Origin: Vulcanimicrobiota bacterium
GTDB lineage: Bacteria > Vulcanimicrobiota > Vulcanimicrobiia > Eremiobacterales > Eremiobacteraceae
Length of the DNA stretch: 64,000 nt
Reading direction: 5' to 3'
NCBI GenBank assembly: GCA_013290125.1
Contig: JABCYQ010000008.1
Coordinates: forward strand, 1-64,000
Shown here: positions 7,935-16,580 of the stretch, piece by piece
Layout of the letters: each line of letters starts with the position of its first letter
Position numbering within the stretch: position 1 is the first letter of the stretch
Notes under the pieces: generated by a model
Seen by the model: only the letters and a program-made list of their open reading frames with translations
Database searches by the model: none
What the model was told of the DNA's origin: nothing
Translations under genes and position numbers: made by a program

Positions 7935-10900
7935 TCAGGCCCCGATTTTTTCCAGCGCGAGCGAGAGCACGCTCGACGAGCCCGGCTCGCCCATCGTGAT
8001 GCCGTAGATGCGGTCCGCAAGCGTCATCGTGGCCTTGTTGTGCGTGATGATGATCGTCTGCGCATCGCGCGCGACGTCGGCAAGCGCCGAGCCGAAGCGG
8101 CCGACGTTGGCTTCGTCAAGTGCGGCGTCGATCTCGTCGAAGATGTAGAACGGGCTCGGCCGGACGCTCAAGATGGCGAAGATGAGCGCGACCGCCGTCA
8201 TCGCTCGTTCGCCGCCCGAAAGCAGGTTCAAGCTCGTCATCTTCTTGCCGGGCGGCTGCGCGGCGACTTCGATGCCAGCCTGCGTCGGATCGTCCGAATC
8301 CGCCAGCCAGATCTTGCCGATGCCGCCGTTGAACAGTCGCGAGAACGTCGCGCCGAACGCGGCGGCGATGCGCTCGAACGTCGCATTGAATTGGCGAACC
8401 GATTCCGCGTCGATGTCCGCGATGACGGAAAGGATGCTCGCGCGCGCCGATTCGAGGTCGGCGAGCTGCCGAAGAAGGAACTCGCGGCGCTCTTCCAGCG
8501 CTGCCTGATCTTCCAGTGCGTTGAGATTCACGTTCCCGAGCCGCGCGAGCTCGTCGCGCAGGCGCCGGATCTCGGCGTCCGCGTCGCCGTCGTACTCGGC
8601 GTAACGGGCGGCCACGGCATCGCATTCCTCTTGCGTCGCCGGATTCTGGGCGAAGGACTCGGCGAGCATCGCAATCTCGGCGTCGATCTCGGCCAAGCGT
8701 ATGCGGTGACGTTCCGATTCGAGCGAGCGCGCCTGACGCTGGGCCGACTGCGCGTTGACCTGTTCTTCGAGCGCGCGAGCCCGAGCCGTCAGCCTGTCGC
8801 GCTCTGCCCGTGCGGCGTCGGCCTCCGCCTGGAGCGCCGCAAGCGCTGCGTCGGATTCAGATCGCCGCCGCGAGATCTGTGTCAGCTCTTCTTTGTTCTG
8901 CTCGCGCTCACCACGCGCCGCGCCCAGCGCTTCGATGCGCTCTTCGCGATGGGTCCGCGCGGCTATCACGTCGGAGCGCGCGGATTCCACGTCGTCGCCG
9001 GCCTGTGCGACGCGCTCGACGAGGCCGGCGGCTTCGGCTGCCGCGCGGCGGTGCGCGTCGCGCAAGCCGCTGACCGTGGATTGAAGTTCGTCCGCGCGAG
9101 TCGCCGAAGCGCGGCGCTCGTCTTCGAGCGCGTTCGCCGCTGCTCGGCTCGCCGAAGCCGTGGATGCGACGCGCTCTAGAACCTCCTCAGCCGCACGTAC
9201 CTCGCGCGCCGAGCGTTCCCGTTCGCCGGCCGTGGCCTCGATCTGTTGGTGGTAACGCGCGGCTTCGACCTCGGCGCGCTCGCGCGCCGCGATGTCGTCT
9301 CGGCGCCTGAGCTGGGCTTCGATATGCGAGTCGGCTGCGCGCTCCGCGGCGGCCGACGCTTGCGCCGCCGCCTTTCGCGCTTCGCCCCACGCACTTTCTG
9401 CGGCGTGGACGGCTTCTTCGGCAGTCGTGCTCGCTTGAGAGAGCTGGACGATTTGCGCGCGCCGCGCGAGCGGCCCGGTATCGGCTTCGCTTGCGCCGCC
9501 GGTGATTGAAGCATTGCGGACGACTTCGCCCGCAAGCGTGACGATTGTCGCCGGAAGCAGCGTGGGCGCGAGGCGCAGCGCGGTATCCAGCGTGTCCACG
9601 ACGACGACGTCGCGCAAGAGATGATCGAGCGCGCCGCGCACGCTGTCGTCGCACGCGACCAGATCCGCTGCGCGGCCGACAAATCCGGCCGAGGCAGAGG
9701 CATCTCGAACGAGCGGCAGCGCGACCTGGCGCGCGAGATCCAACGGCAAAAATGTGGCGCGGCCCGACTTCGTCGCGTCGAGCATCGCGATCGCCGCCTG
9801 TGCGTCGGCGGCCGTCTCTGTGACGACGTCGTGCACGCGCGCGCCGAGCGCCATGTCGATCGCCGCGGCGTACCGCGCGTCCACGCGGATAAGATCCGAC
9901 ACGACGCCTACGATCCCGCCCAGACGCGATGACGCTTGCCCGGCCACTACGGCGTTGACGCCCGCTGGAACTCCCAGTCTCTGCTGCTCGATCTCGCTCA
10001 GCGCGGTCAACCGAGCTCTGATCTCGACCGCGCGTCCGCGCGCCGCTTCGAGCGCGGTGCGCGAATTCTCGAGTTCTGCGCCGGCGTGCTCGCGGACGCG
10101 ATCCGCGGCCGCCGCATCACGGCGCAACTGCTCGATCGACGCATCCAGCGCCGAGACGTTTGCCGCGAGCGTGCGCGCCGATTCCGATCGAGACTCGGCC
10201 GCTTCGCGATCCGCGACCAACGCAGCTTCGAGCGATTCGACGATCCGCGTCAGACGGTCGCGCTCCGCTCGCGCGGTGGCACACGCCGCATCGCTCTCCG
10301 CGGCCTTCGCGGCCGCCGTCGCGCGAGAATCTTCAAGAGCGCGAAGCTCGGCATAGGCGATCTCCCATTTGGCGGTTCCGTCGGCTTCGGCGCGGGCGGC
10401 GGATTCGGCTCGCTGCAGCGCCGCATCGCGTGCTTCGCGAGCTGCAGCCATCTCTGACGAGAGCCGCGTGACACGCGCTTCTTCGTCGGCTACGGCGCGC
10501 GTGGCCGCTTCGACGTCGCGCTCGCCCTCGGAGCAGCGCCGTTCGCTCTCTTGCAGCCGCACGTCCGCACCGGCCTGCGCGGCCGCAAGATCCTGGACTT
10601 CGTGGGCGGCATTCGTACACGCGGCGTTGCGCTCGTCGAGCGCCATCGTCGACTGATATTCTTCGTAACGGGCCGCCGACGATTCGGCCTGGAGTTTGGC
10701 GGTCGCCGCGTCGGCACCGGCTCGCTCAGCCTCTTCCTCGCCGAGCACTTCAACGAGCGTCGCACGCTCTTCTCGGCGCTCCGCGGTTTTACGCACGTGC
10801 GAATAGATCTCAAGCTCGCGCAGCCGCGCGCTCACTTTCTTGTGGCGCTTCGCACGCCGCACCGCCTGCTCCATGGCAGGCAGCGCCTTGCCCAGCTCGA

Positions 10901-11486
10901 CGATCACGTCGTTGACGCGCACCGCATTCGCGTCCGTCTGTTCGAGGCGCCGCTGCGCCTCGCGTTTGCGCGATTGATATTTGCTCGTGCCGGCGGCTTC
11001 TTCGAAGATCTCCCGCCGTATCTCGGGTTTGGCCGAGAGGATCGCATCGATCTGACCTTGCGATATGATCGCCGAAGCATCGGGACCCAGTCCCGTGCCG
11101 AGCAGCAGATCCATGATGTCGCGCAGCCGCACTTGGGTCTTATTGAGGAAGTACTCGCCCTCACCGCTGCGGTAAGCGCGCCGGGTCACGGCCACTTCGG
11201 AATACGGCAGCGCGAGTGCACCGTCGGCATTGTCGAACGTCAGGGTGACTTCAGCCATGCCCATCGGGCGGCGGTGGCTGTTGCCGGCGAAGATCACTTC
11301 GTCCATGCGCGCACCGCGCAACTGCTTTGCGCTCTGCTCGCCGAGCACCCAGCGGACGGCGTCGACGAAATTCGATTTACCAGAGCCGTTCGGACCGACG
11401 ATAGCGGATATGCCGGGTTCGAACAGCAGCCGCGTGCGATCCGCAAACGTCTTGAACCCGAAGATGTCTATGCTCTTGAGGTAGAT
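7935..11486 (-). CDS. smc: Chromosome segregation SMC ATPase (apparent ATC start)
   Basis: An SMC protein of about 1183 residues, the condensin ATPase that organises and segregates chromosomes together with ScpAB. The N-terminal head reads YLKSIDIFGFKTFADRT then Walker A GPNGSGKSN; the C-terminal head has the signature LLSGGERAMTAVA and Walker B YIFDEIDAALDEANV. Between are long Ala/Glu/Arg coiled coils and a hinge near residues 510-660 (GGIVGVVSDLIRV...). No ATG, GTG or TTG exists at the conserved N-terminus; homology places the start at ATC 11486, with GGAGG 9 nt upstream. The first GTG (11348) would delete Walker A. The 5' end overlaps rnc by 19 nt. Confidence 0.95.
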   Translation of the reverse strand: MYLKSIDIFGFKTFADRTRLLFEPGISAIVGPNGSGKSNFVDAVRWVLGEQSAKQLRGARMDEVIFAGNSHRRPMGMAEVTLTFDNADGALALPYSEVAVTRRAYRSGEGEYFLNKTQVRLRDIMDLLLGTGLGPDASAIISQGQIDAILSAKPEIRREIFEEAAGTSKYQSRKREAQRRLEQTDANAVRVNDVIVELGKALPAMEQAVRRAKRHKKVSARLRELEIYSHVRKTAERREERATLVEVLGEEEAERAGADAATAKLQAESSAARYEEYQSTMALDERNAACTNAAHEVQDLAAAQAGADVRLQESERRCSEGERDVEAATRAVADEEARVTRLSSEMAAAREARDAALQRAESAARAEADGTAKWEIAYAELRALEDSRATAAAKAAESDAACATARAERDRLTRIVESLEAALVADREAAESRSESARTLAANVSALDASIEQLRRDAAAADRVREHAGAELENSRTALEAARGRAVEIRARLTALSEIEQQRLGVPAGVNAVVAGQASSRLGGIVGVVSDLIRVDARYAAAIDMALGARVHDVVTETAADAQAAIAMLDATKSGRATFLPLDLARQVALPLVRDASASAGFVGRAADLVACDDSVRGALDHLLRDVVVVDTLDTALRLAPTLLPATIVTLAGEVVRNASITGGASEADTGPLARRAQIVQLSQASTTAEEAVHAAESAWGEARKAAAQASAAAERAADSHIEAQLRRRDDIAARERAEVEAARYHQQIEATAGERERSAREVRAAEEVLERVASTASASRAAANALEDERRASATRADELQSTVSGLRDAHRRAAAEAAGLVERVAQAGDDVESARSDVIAARTHREERIEALGAARGEREQNKEELTQISRRRSESDAALAALQAEADAARAERDRLTARARALEEQVNAQSAQRQARSLESERHRIRLAEIDAEIAMLAESFAQNPATQEECDAVAARYAEYDGDADAEIRRLRDELARLGNVNLNALEDQAALEERREFLLRQLADLESARASILSVIADIDAESVRQFNATFERIAAAFGATFSRLFNGGIGKIWLADSDDPTQAGIEVAAQPPGKKMTSLNLLSGGERAMTAVALIFAILSVRPSPFYIFDEIDAALDEANVGRFGSALADVARDAQTIIITHNKATMTLADRIYGITMGEPGSSSVLSLALEKIGA

Positions 11487-12229
11487 GGACGAACCCCTCC
11501 GGCTGTCTGTAAAGTGTGCAGCGCATCCGCAGCGGCCGCAGTTTCCGCCAACTTCTTCGTCGGACCCGAGCCGGTTCCCAGCAAGTCGGATCCGATCGCG
11601 ACTCGGACGACAAAGACCTTGGCGTGCGCGGGGCCCGTTTCCGAAGTCACTACATATGCCGGCGCCCTCTTGAATCGGCTCTGGAGCAGCTCTTGCAGGG
11701 CGGTCTTCGGATCGGCGGTCACTCCGACGTCGGAGAACGCGAGGTGCTCGTGCGTCACGAGCCGGGCAGCGCCTGCAAATCCCTCTACCGAGAACGCCGC
11801 ACCGATGACTGCTTCAACCGCTGCGGCGAGAATTGTCGGGCGGCGCTCACCGTGGGCCGCCGCCTCGCCCTTGCCGAGCAGCAGCAGCTTCGCCACGCCC
11901 CAGCGTTCGGCAGTCGCCGCTAGCGCAGTGCGCGACACAAGCGCCGCGCGCCGGCGCGAGAGCTTCCCCTCTGACTCTTGAGGATAGCGGACGATGAGAT
12001 ATGCCGCTGTGGCGGCGCCGAGTATGGCATCGCCCAAAAATTCGAGCCGCTCGTTCGAAGTGGCGGTATTGGCGGAGCCGGCCGATGCCTTCGCCCGTGG
12101 GCCCTCGTGCGCGAACGAATCGTGGGTCAGCGCTTCGTCGTACGCGCGCCACGCGTCGTCCGGTGCGGAGACACCCAGCCGTTCGGCGAACGCGCGCACC
12201 TGACGGCGGCGGCCAACCGATCGAGACAT
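11468..12229 (-). CDS. rnc: Ribonuclease III
   Basis: A 253-residue double-strand-specific RNase that matures rRNA and regulates mRNAs. The catalytic signature is NERLEFLGDAILG; the second acidic region is AVEAVIGAAFSVEGF. A C-terminal double-stranded RNA-binding domain starts near DPKTALQELLQSR and ends GSGPTKKLAETAAAADALH. Start ATG 12229 lies 3 nt after the fabF stop. The 3' end overlaps smc, the usual rnc-smc order. The first 20 residues are rich in Arg. Confidence 0.95.
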   Translation of the reverse strand: MSRSVGRRRQVRAFAERLGVSAPDDAWRAYDEALTHDSFAHEGPRAKASAGSANTATSNERLEFLGDAILGAATAAYLIVRYPQESEGKLSRRRAALVSRTALAATAERWGVAKLLLLGKGEAAAHGERRPTILAAAVEAVIGAAFSVEGFAGAARLVTHEHLAFSDVGVTADPKTALQELLQSRFKRAPAYVVTSETGPAHAKVFVVRVAIGSDLLGTGSGPTKKLAETAAAADALHTLQTAGGVRPSTSRA

Positions 12230-12232
12230 TCT

Positions 12233-13480
12233 TTAGTCGGAGTACGCGCGGAAGACGAGCACCGCGTTATGACCGCCGAAGCCGAACGAGTTCGACAGCG
12301 CCACTTCGGGCGACGCTTTGCGCGCGACGTTCGGCACGCAATCGATGTCGCATTGCGGATCTTTCGTATGATAGTTGACCGTCGGCGGCAATACGCCGTC
12401 GCGTAGCGCCAGGACGGTGCAGATGCCTTCGAGCGCACCGGCGGCACCCAGAGCGTGGCCGAACATGGACTTGTTCGCGCTCATCGGGATCGTCTTGGCG
12501 CGCGCGCCGAACACCGCGGCGCAGGCCTGAACTTCGGCAGTGTCGCCAAGGCCGGTCGACGTGGCGTGCGCGTTGATGTAGTCGACGTCGTCCGGCACGC
12601 AGCCGGCGTCTTTCAGCGCGCGCTCGATGGCTAATCGAACACCGCGGCCCGACGGGTCAGGCGTCGCGATGTGGTGCGCATCGGACGACTGGCCATAGCC
12701 GATGATCTCGGCATAGATGTGCGCCCCGCGCTTTTTGGCGGACTCCAATTCTTCGAGCAAGAGCGCGCCGCCGCCCTCGGCGAGCACGAACCCATCGCGA
12801 TCCAGATCGAACGGCCGGCTGGCGCTCGCGGGATCGTCGTTGCGCGTGGAGAGCGCCTTCATCGAGCAAAAACCGGCGACTGCAAGCGGGGTGACGGCAG
12901 CCTCGGCGCCGCCAGAGATGACCGCATCGGCGTCGCCGTGCTCGATCAGGCGGTACGCGTCGCCGATAGCGTTGTTTGCAGACGCACACGCGGATACCGT
13001 CGTCTGGCTTGGTCCGTGCACGTCGAATACGATCGAGATCTGCCCGGGCGCGCTGTTGCCCATCAGCATCGGGATGAAAAACGGCGAAACGCGGTCGGGA
13101 CCGCGTTCGAGAAGAACGCTGTGCTGTTCCTCAAGCGTCATGATGCCGCCGATGCCCGACGCGACGATCACGCCGATACGGTCGCGGTTCTCGTCTGTGA
13201 TCTGCAGACCGGATTCGGTCACCGCTTCGCGCGCCGCCACGACGGCGAACTGCGCGAAGCGATCCATCCTGCGCGCATCCTTTTTGCCGACGAGTACGCT
13301 CGGGTCGAAGTTCCGAACTTCGCCCGCGAACCGAGTCGGAAGATCGCGTGGGTCGAAGTGTGTGATCGGCCCGATGCCGTTCTTGCCGGCGATCGCGTTT
13401 GCCCAGAATTCGGGGACAGTGTTGCCGAGCGGGCTGACCGCGCCGAGGCCAGTCACGACCACGCGCCTGGATGAACCCAT
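12233..13480 (-). CDS. fabF: 3-oxoacyl-ACP synthase II
   Basis: A 415-residue condensing enzyme elongating fatty-acyl-ACP with malonyl-ACP. It starts RRVVVTGLGAVSPLGN and has the active-site cysteine in TVSACASANNAIGDA, the histidines in INAHATSTGLGDTAE and NKSMFGHALGAAGALEG, and the end NSFGFGGHNAVLVFR. Length is typical of FabF. It heads the operon fabF-rnc-smc-purH. The acpP gene that normally precedes fabF is absent; the divergent neighbour is an exported OB-like protein, so the accessory island begins right here. Confidence 0.96.
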   Translation of the reverse strand: MGSSRRVVVTGLGAVSPLGNTVPEFWANAIAGKNGIGPITHFDPRDLPTRFAGEVRNFDPSVLVGKKDARRMDRFAQFAVVAAREAVTESGLQITDENRDRIGVIVASGIGGIMTLEEQHSVLLERGPDRVSPFFIPMLMGNSAPGQISIVFDVHGPSQTTVSACASANNAIGDAYRLIEHGDADAVISGGAEAAVTPLAVAGFCSMKALSTRNDDPASASRPFDLDRDGFVLAEGGGALLLEELESAKKRGAHIYAEIIGYGQSSDAHHIATPDPSGRGVRLAIERALKDAGCVPDDVDYINAHATSTGLGDTAEVQACAAVFGARAKTIPMSANKSMFGHALGAAGALEGICTVLALRDGVLPPTVNYHTKDPQCDIDCVPNVARKASPEVALSNSFGFGGHNAVLVFRAYSD

Positions 13481-13627
13481 ACGTTCGGGTTAATGGTCTT
13501 AGGCCGCGCGCTGTTCCTGCCCGTGGGTCGGTTGGGAAACGCTTCTGCGTGACCATTCGTTCTACAGTATATGGGTGCGCAACAGCAACGCGATTTTGAA
13601 CGCGATTTTATTCGGAGGAAGGATACT

Positions 13628-14389
13628 ATGCGCGCGTACCTTGCGGCCCTCTTGGCCGCCGCGGGCGTCTTCGCCCCACTTATCACGATCGGCGCCGCTC
13701 CGGCGCTCGCCGCGCCCCCATCCTGGTATAGCGGAAACCAAGCCGGCGGCAACTATAACAACAATAATGACGGCGACGACAATCGCCAAGCCTCGCTCAC
13801 CGGTTGCGTGTTGCGCGTGGACAACGACCGCCGATTTGCGATCGAGACGCAACGCGGGACCGTCGAAGTCCGATTGAACGGACAAGGTCGCTACAACCGC
13901 GAGAACCGCGATCTCGACGATGTGCTGCAGCGCGGCGCAGAAGTGCGGCTGAACGGTCGCTACAACGGCAACGGCGTCTATGTGGCTGATGACGTGCAGC
14001 GGATCGGAAACGGAAACCTCGACCGCGACGACAACGGCTGCGGTTATGTCAACAACAAGTACAATCCGCCATACGTGCCGCAACGTCCGGTCGTTCCATA
14101 TCCGAACGGCCAATACCCGAACGGCCAGTATCCGGTCAATGGGGCCACAAAGGTTCTCATGGGAACGCTGCTCTCCGTCAACGGCGGTTCGCTTGCGATG
14201 CGCAGCGCGGCCGGCTACACGTGGACTGTCTACTTCACAAGCGGCATGCGAGTGATGGACGCCAATTCGAACGCAGTTGGAACAGGGAGCTTGCGGGCCG
14301 GAGAGGCGATCACCGTCGCGGGCGTGACGCCATCATCGGCGATACTCTATGCATCGTCCATACGAATCCGCTCGTATCTCGGCTATTAA
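13628..14389 (+). CDS. Exported protein with two OB-like (DUF5666-type) domains
   Basis: A 253-residue secreted protein. ATG 13628 is chosen because a strong AGGAGGAAGGA lies just upstream; the signal peptide is MRAYLAALLAAAGVF...ALAAP. A low-complexity Asn/Asp/Gly linker follows. The first module (about 55-130) contains GCVLRVDNDRRFAIET and GAEVRLNGRYNGNGVYVADDV, an OB-like beta-barrel pattern. A Pro/Tyr/Asn-rich linker with repeated YPNGQ precedes a second module (VLMGTLLSVNGGSLAMRS...SSIRIRS) that closely resembles both modules of the next gene. No enzymatic motif; probably an envelope nucleic-acid, sugar or metal-binding protein. Function unknown. Confidence 0.75.
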   Translation: MRAYLAALLAAAGVFAPLITIGAAPALAAPPSWYSGNQAGGNYNNNNDGDDNRQASLTGCVLRVDNDRRFAIETQRGTVEVRLNGQGRYNRENRDLDDVLQRGAEVRLNGRYNGNGVYVADDVQRIGNGNLDRDDNGCGYVNNKYNPPYVPQRPVVPYPNGQYPNGQYPVNGATKVLMGTLLSVNGGSLAMRSAAGYTWTVYFTSGMRVMDANSNAVGTGSLRAGEAITVAGVTPSSAILYASSIRIRSYLGY

Positions 14390-14405
14390 GATACGCTGAC
14401 GCGCG

Positions 14406-14473
14406 CGGCGCATCCCAGGGAACGCTCGCTCGCTCGAGCGAACCGTGAGGATGCGTCGCTTTTTCTTTTTTTT
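14406..14473 (+). terminator. Intrinsic terminator after the OB-like gene
   Basis: Stem GGCGCATCC pairing with GGATGCGTC, with an inner CTCG-rich hairpin, followed by TTTTTCTTTTTTTT. It ends transcription of the 13628 gene and separates it from the next. Confidence 0.8.
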
Positions 14474-14507
14474 CGGCGCTGTCCGGATATGCTTGAGGAG
14501 GCACATC

Positions 14508-15062
14508 ATGCTCCGTCGGGCTGCACACGTCTTGCTCATTCTCACTATCGCGTACACGGCGGTAAGCGCCCCGAATAGCGCCACGGCCGCCACCACACAG
14601 GTCATCATGGGCAAGGTCACAGCGATGAATGGGAATAGTTTCCAAATGCGCAGCGATGCCGGCAACGTGCTTACCGTGCGTCGCGCGAATGCCATCGTAT
14701 TCGACCTCTCCGATCGGCCGCTCCCGTGGGGCACCATTCGCGGCGGCGATACGATCACGGTATACGGCGCCGTCGTGGCTCCCGGCACGGTCAACGCGAT
14801 CAACGTCAGAATCCGTACCGGTCCGATTCCTGAGGGCAAGCGCGTCGTCATGGGCGTTGTGGTAAGCGTCTCGCGCGATTCTCTGCGGATGCGCAGCAAT
14901 GCCGGCTATATGAACACCGTCAATCGCAAGCGCGCCAACGTTTTCAACTTGTCCGGCGCGGCGAGTTCGTGGGAAGCGCTGCGCGCCGGTCGAGCGATCA
15001 CGGTCTACGGCGATATCGTCGCCGACGGCGTGCTGAACGCGATCAACATCCGCATTCGATGA
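14508..15062 (+). CDS. Exported protein with two tandem OB-like (DUF5666-type) repeats
   Basis: A 184-residue secreted protein. ATG 14508 follows GAGGAGG; the signal peptide is about 25-30 residues, ending near ATAAT. The mature part is two copies of one roughly 75-residue module: VIMGKVTAMNGNSFQMRSDAG...NAINVRIR and VVMGVVVSVSRDSLRMRSNAG...NAINIRIR. The same module closes the preceding gene, so both arose by duplication of one domain. The pattern G-V(x)6-S-(x)2-MRS-AG and TVYG fits a small OB barrel as in DUF5666. Role unknown; extracytoplasmic location is well supported. Confidence 0.75.
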   Translation: MLRRAAHVLLILTIAYTAVSAPNSATAATTQVIMGKVTAMNGNSFQMRSDAGNVLTVRRANAIVFDLSDRPLPWGTIRGGDTITVYGAVVAPGTVNAINVRIRTGPIPEGKRVVMGVVVSVSRDSLRMRSNAGYMNTVNRKRANVFNLSGAASSWEALRAGRAITVYGDIVADGVLNAINIRIR

Positions 15063-15295
15063 CGCCGATGATCCGCGATTTGCATGCGCTAATGTCTCGC
15101 GAGTGAGGTGCCGATGACGAGAAGGAGGACGTTCTCCAAGTAAGAAGCGTCCGTATGTGGACCCTAAGAGTCTCCGCACTCTCCGTCCGCAAGCGATACG
15201 CGCCGAAGTGTGAAAACAGAAAGCGCAAAATAGTAGAGGCGTACAGCAACGCCCCGCATGCGATGGAAGACCAGGGGGGAGGTGACCTGCACACC
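15063..15295. other. Intergenic leader region before the Lys-rich peptide
   Basis: A 233-bp stretch with only a 9-codon ORF (MTRRRTFSK, 15114-15143) and no recognisable structured RNA. It probably carries the promoter of the 19-residue gene. Confidence 0.4.
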
Positions 15296-15355
15296 ATGGC
15301 CACGAAGAAGAAGGCGAAGAAGCCGGCAAAGAAGGCGGCGAAGAAGAAGAAATAA
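15296..15355 (+). CDS. 19-residue lysine/alanine-rich basic peptide
   Basis: The reading MATKKKAKKPAKKAAKKKK is preceded by GGGGGAGGTGA about 10 nt upstream of ATG 15296 and followed by a hairpin terminator, so it looks like a complete small gene. Eleven of 19 residues are lysine. The composition resembles the tails of bacterial histone H1-like proteins (Hc1, AlgP), so nucleic-acid binding is likely, but a 19-residue peptide has no family to test. An in-frame longer reading from 15155 is less likely because its N-terminal part has ordinary intergenic composition. Confidence 0.55.
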   Translation: MATKKKAKKPAKKAAKKKK

Positions 15356-15391
15356 CCGCCTACAAGCGGATATTTCTATCGGTAAAGATCC

Positions 15392-15424
15392 GGGGGTGTC
15401 GCAAACGCGAGGCCCCTTCTTTAT
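15392..15424 (+). terminator. Probable terminator after the Lys-rich peptide
   Basis: Arms GGGG...TCGC and GCGA...CCCC around an AAAC loop, followed by TTCTTTATT. The stem has a small asymmetric bulge. Confidence 0.5.
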
Positions 15425-15466
15425 TCAGAGGATAGACCGGTACGCGGGTCGCACACGATTCGCGCG

Positions 15467-16024
15467 ATGTCGAACACCGCTCGCCAGCATGCTTTTAAGC
15501 CTTATCCTGTATGGCCTGGCTTCGCCTTGATCATCGTGCTTGCCGGCGTCGAGCTCAAAGACACGGCCGACGAGGAGACCGTCAATCTCCTCACCCACGT
15601 CAAGGCGACGCTTCCGCCTTCGGATGCGTATGTGATTCTCACGATCCTGATCTTCATCTACTATCTCATGTGCGTGTATCGATTTCACAGCGTGCTTCGC
15701 CAACAGACCGACGGCGACTATCCAGTGAAACCGCCGGAGGCAGCCTTCTACCATCTCGTGCCGCTGTTCAATTTCTACTGGGTCTTCGCGTGGCCAAGCC
15801 GATTCGCGGGCTATGTCAATGCAGAGCGCGCGATCAAGGTGGTCCCCGGGGTGGTCTGCGGCTTGGCGCTGATCCTTTCTGCGCTGACCAGCAAGTACTT
15901 CGACACTGCGGTGGGTTTGGCCGGGCTTTTCCTCGTCACCGCCTACCTGACCAATCGCCTGCGCCACTATGTCGGCTACCGGGAGCTCGACCGGGCTGCG
16001 GCGGCGCTGGAAAATCCGGTCTAA
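15467..16024 (+). CDS. Small multi-pass membrane protein of unknown function
   Basis: A 185-residue protein with hydrophobic segments near 17-28, 56-70 (VILTILIFIYYLMCVY), 92-110 (LVPLFNFYWVFAWPS) and 127-160. The order of segments, with VPLFNFYWVF before a conserved PxRFAGY, recalls DUF4328-type membrane proteins, but I cannot confirm the family. Start at ATG 15467 has no strong ribosome-binding site. No neighbour indicates a role. Confidence 0.55.
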   Translation: MSNTARQHAFKPYPVWPGFALIIVLAGVELKDTADEETVNLLTHVKATLPPSDAYVILTILIFIYYLMCVYRFHSVLRQQTDGDYPVKPPEAAFYHLVPLFNFYWVFAWPSRFAGYVNAERAIKVVPGVVCGLALILSALTSKYFDTAVGLAGLFLVTAYLTNRLRHYVGYRELDRAAAALENPV

Positions 16025-16109
16025 CCTCCCGGTCAACCATCGCTTGCACGGTTTCGGTCGGTCATCGTCGGGTATACGGTGTGAGCGTTGTAAAAAGGGG
16101 GCGCTTACC

Positions 16110-16325
16110 ATGACAGACGATCTCAAGAAAGCCGTGGAGAACACGAAAGACGCGGCACATGAATTGGAGCATAGGACGAAGGCCGGTTTCGAACACGCGA
16201 AGCGCGACATCGCGGGTGACGCGATGACGACCGGCGACAAGGTCAAGTCATTTGTGAATGAAGATGTCGAGAAGACCAAGGCCGACATAGACGAGGCGAA
16301 GCGAAAGCTGCGCGAAAAGACCTAA
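16110..16325 (+). CDS. 71-residue charged amphipathic helical protein
   Basis: A short, highly charged protein (MTDDLKKAVENTKDAAHELE...) made of predicted amphipathic helices with 11-residue-like periodicity, as in CsbD, YtxH or LEA-like stress proteins. ATG 16110 has AAAAAGGGGG about 10 nt upstream. A near-perfect terminator hairpin follows the stop. No signal peptide. A stress-protective or membrane-associated role would fit, but this is inference from composition. Confidence 0.6.
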   Translation: MTDDLKKAVENTKDAAHELEHRTKAGFEHAKRDIAGDAMTTGDKVKSFVNEDVEKTKADIDEAKRKLREKT

Positions 16326-16349
16326 GCTCGAGTTTTCTACGCGGCGTAT

Positions 16350-16384
16350 ACGATGCGAGGCTCTGACCAGAGTCCTCGCATCGT
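16350..16384 (+). terminator. Terminator hairpin after the helical protein
   Basis: Arms ACGATGCGAGG (16350-16360) and CCTCGCATCGT (16374-16384) are perfect complements, with inner CTCT/AGAG, followed by CTATTTC. Confidence 0.75.
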
Positions 16385-16580
16385 CTATTTCAGCGGACCG
16401 CGCGGGCGCCTGGGCCATTAGTGAACAGCCCAAGCGAGCGTGAAACCGTCGGGTGTAGGGCTTACGAATCAATTGTCCCCGCTCGGGTGGTGACGGTTGG
16501 TGATTCGCGTAATTACACTCGGTTCGACGATTCGGCGAAGCGCTTTAGCTCAAGCGCTGCTATTCATTGAAGGAGTGTTC

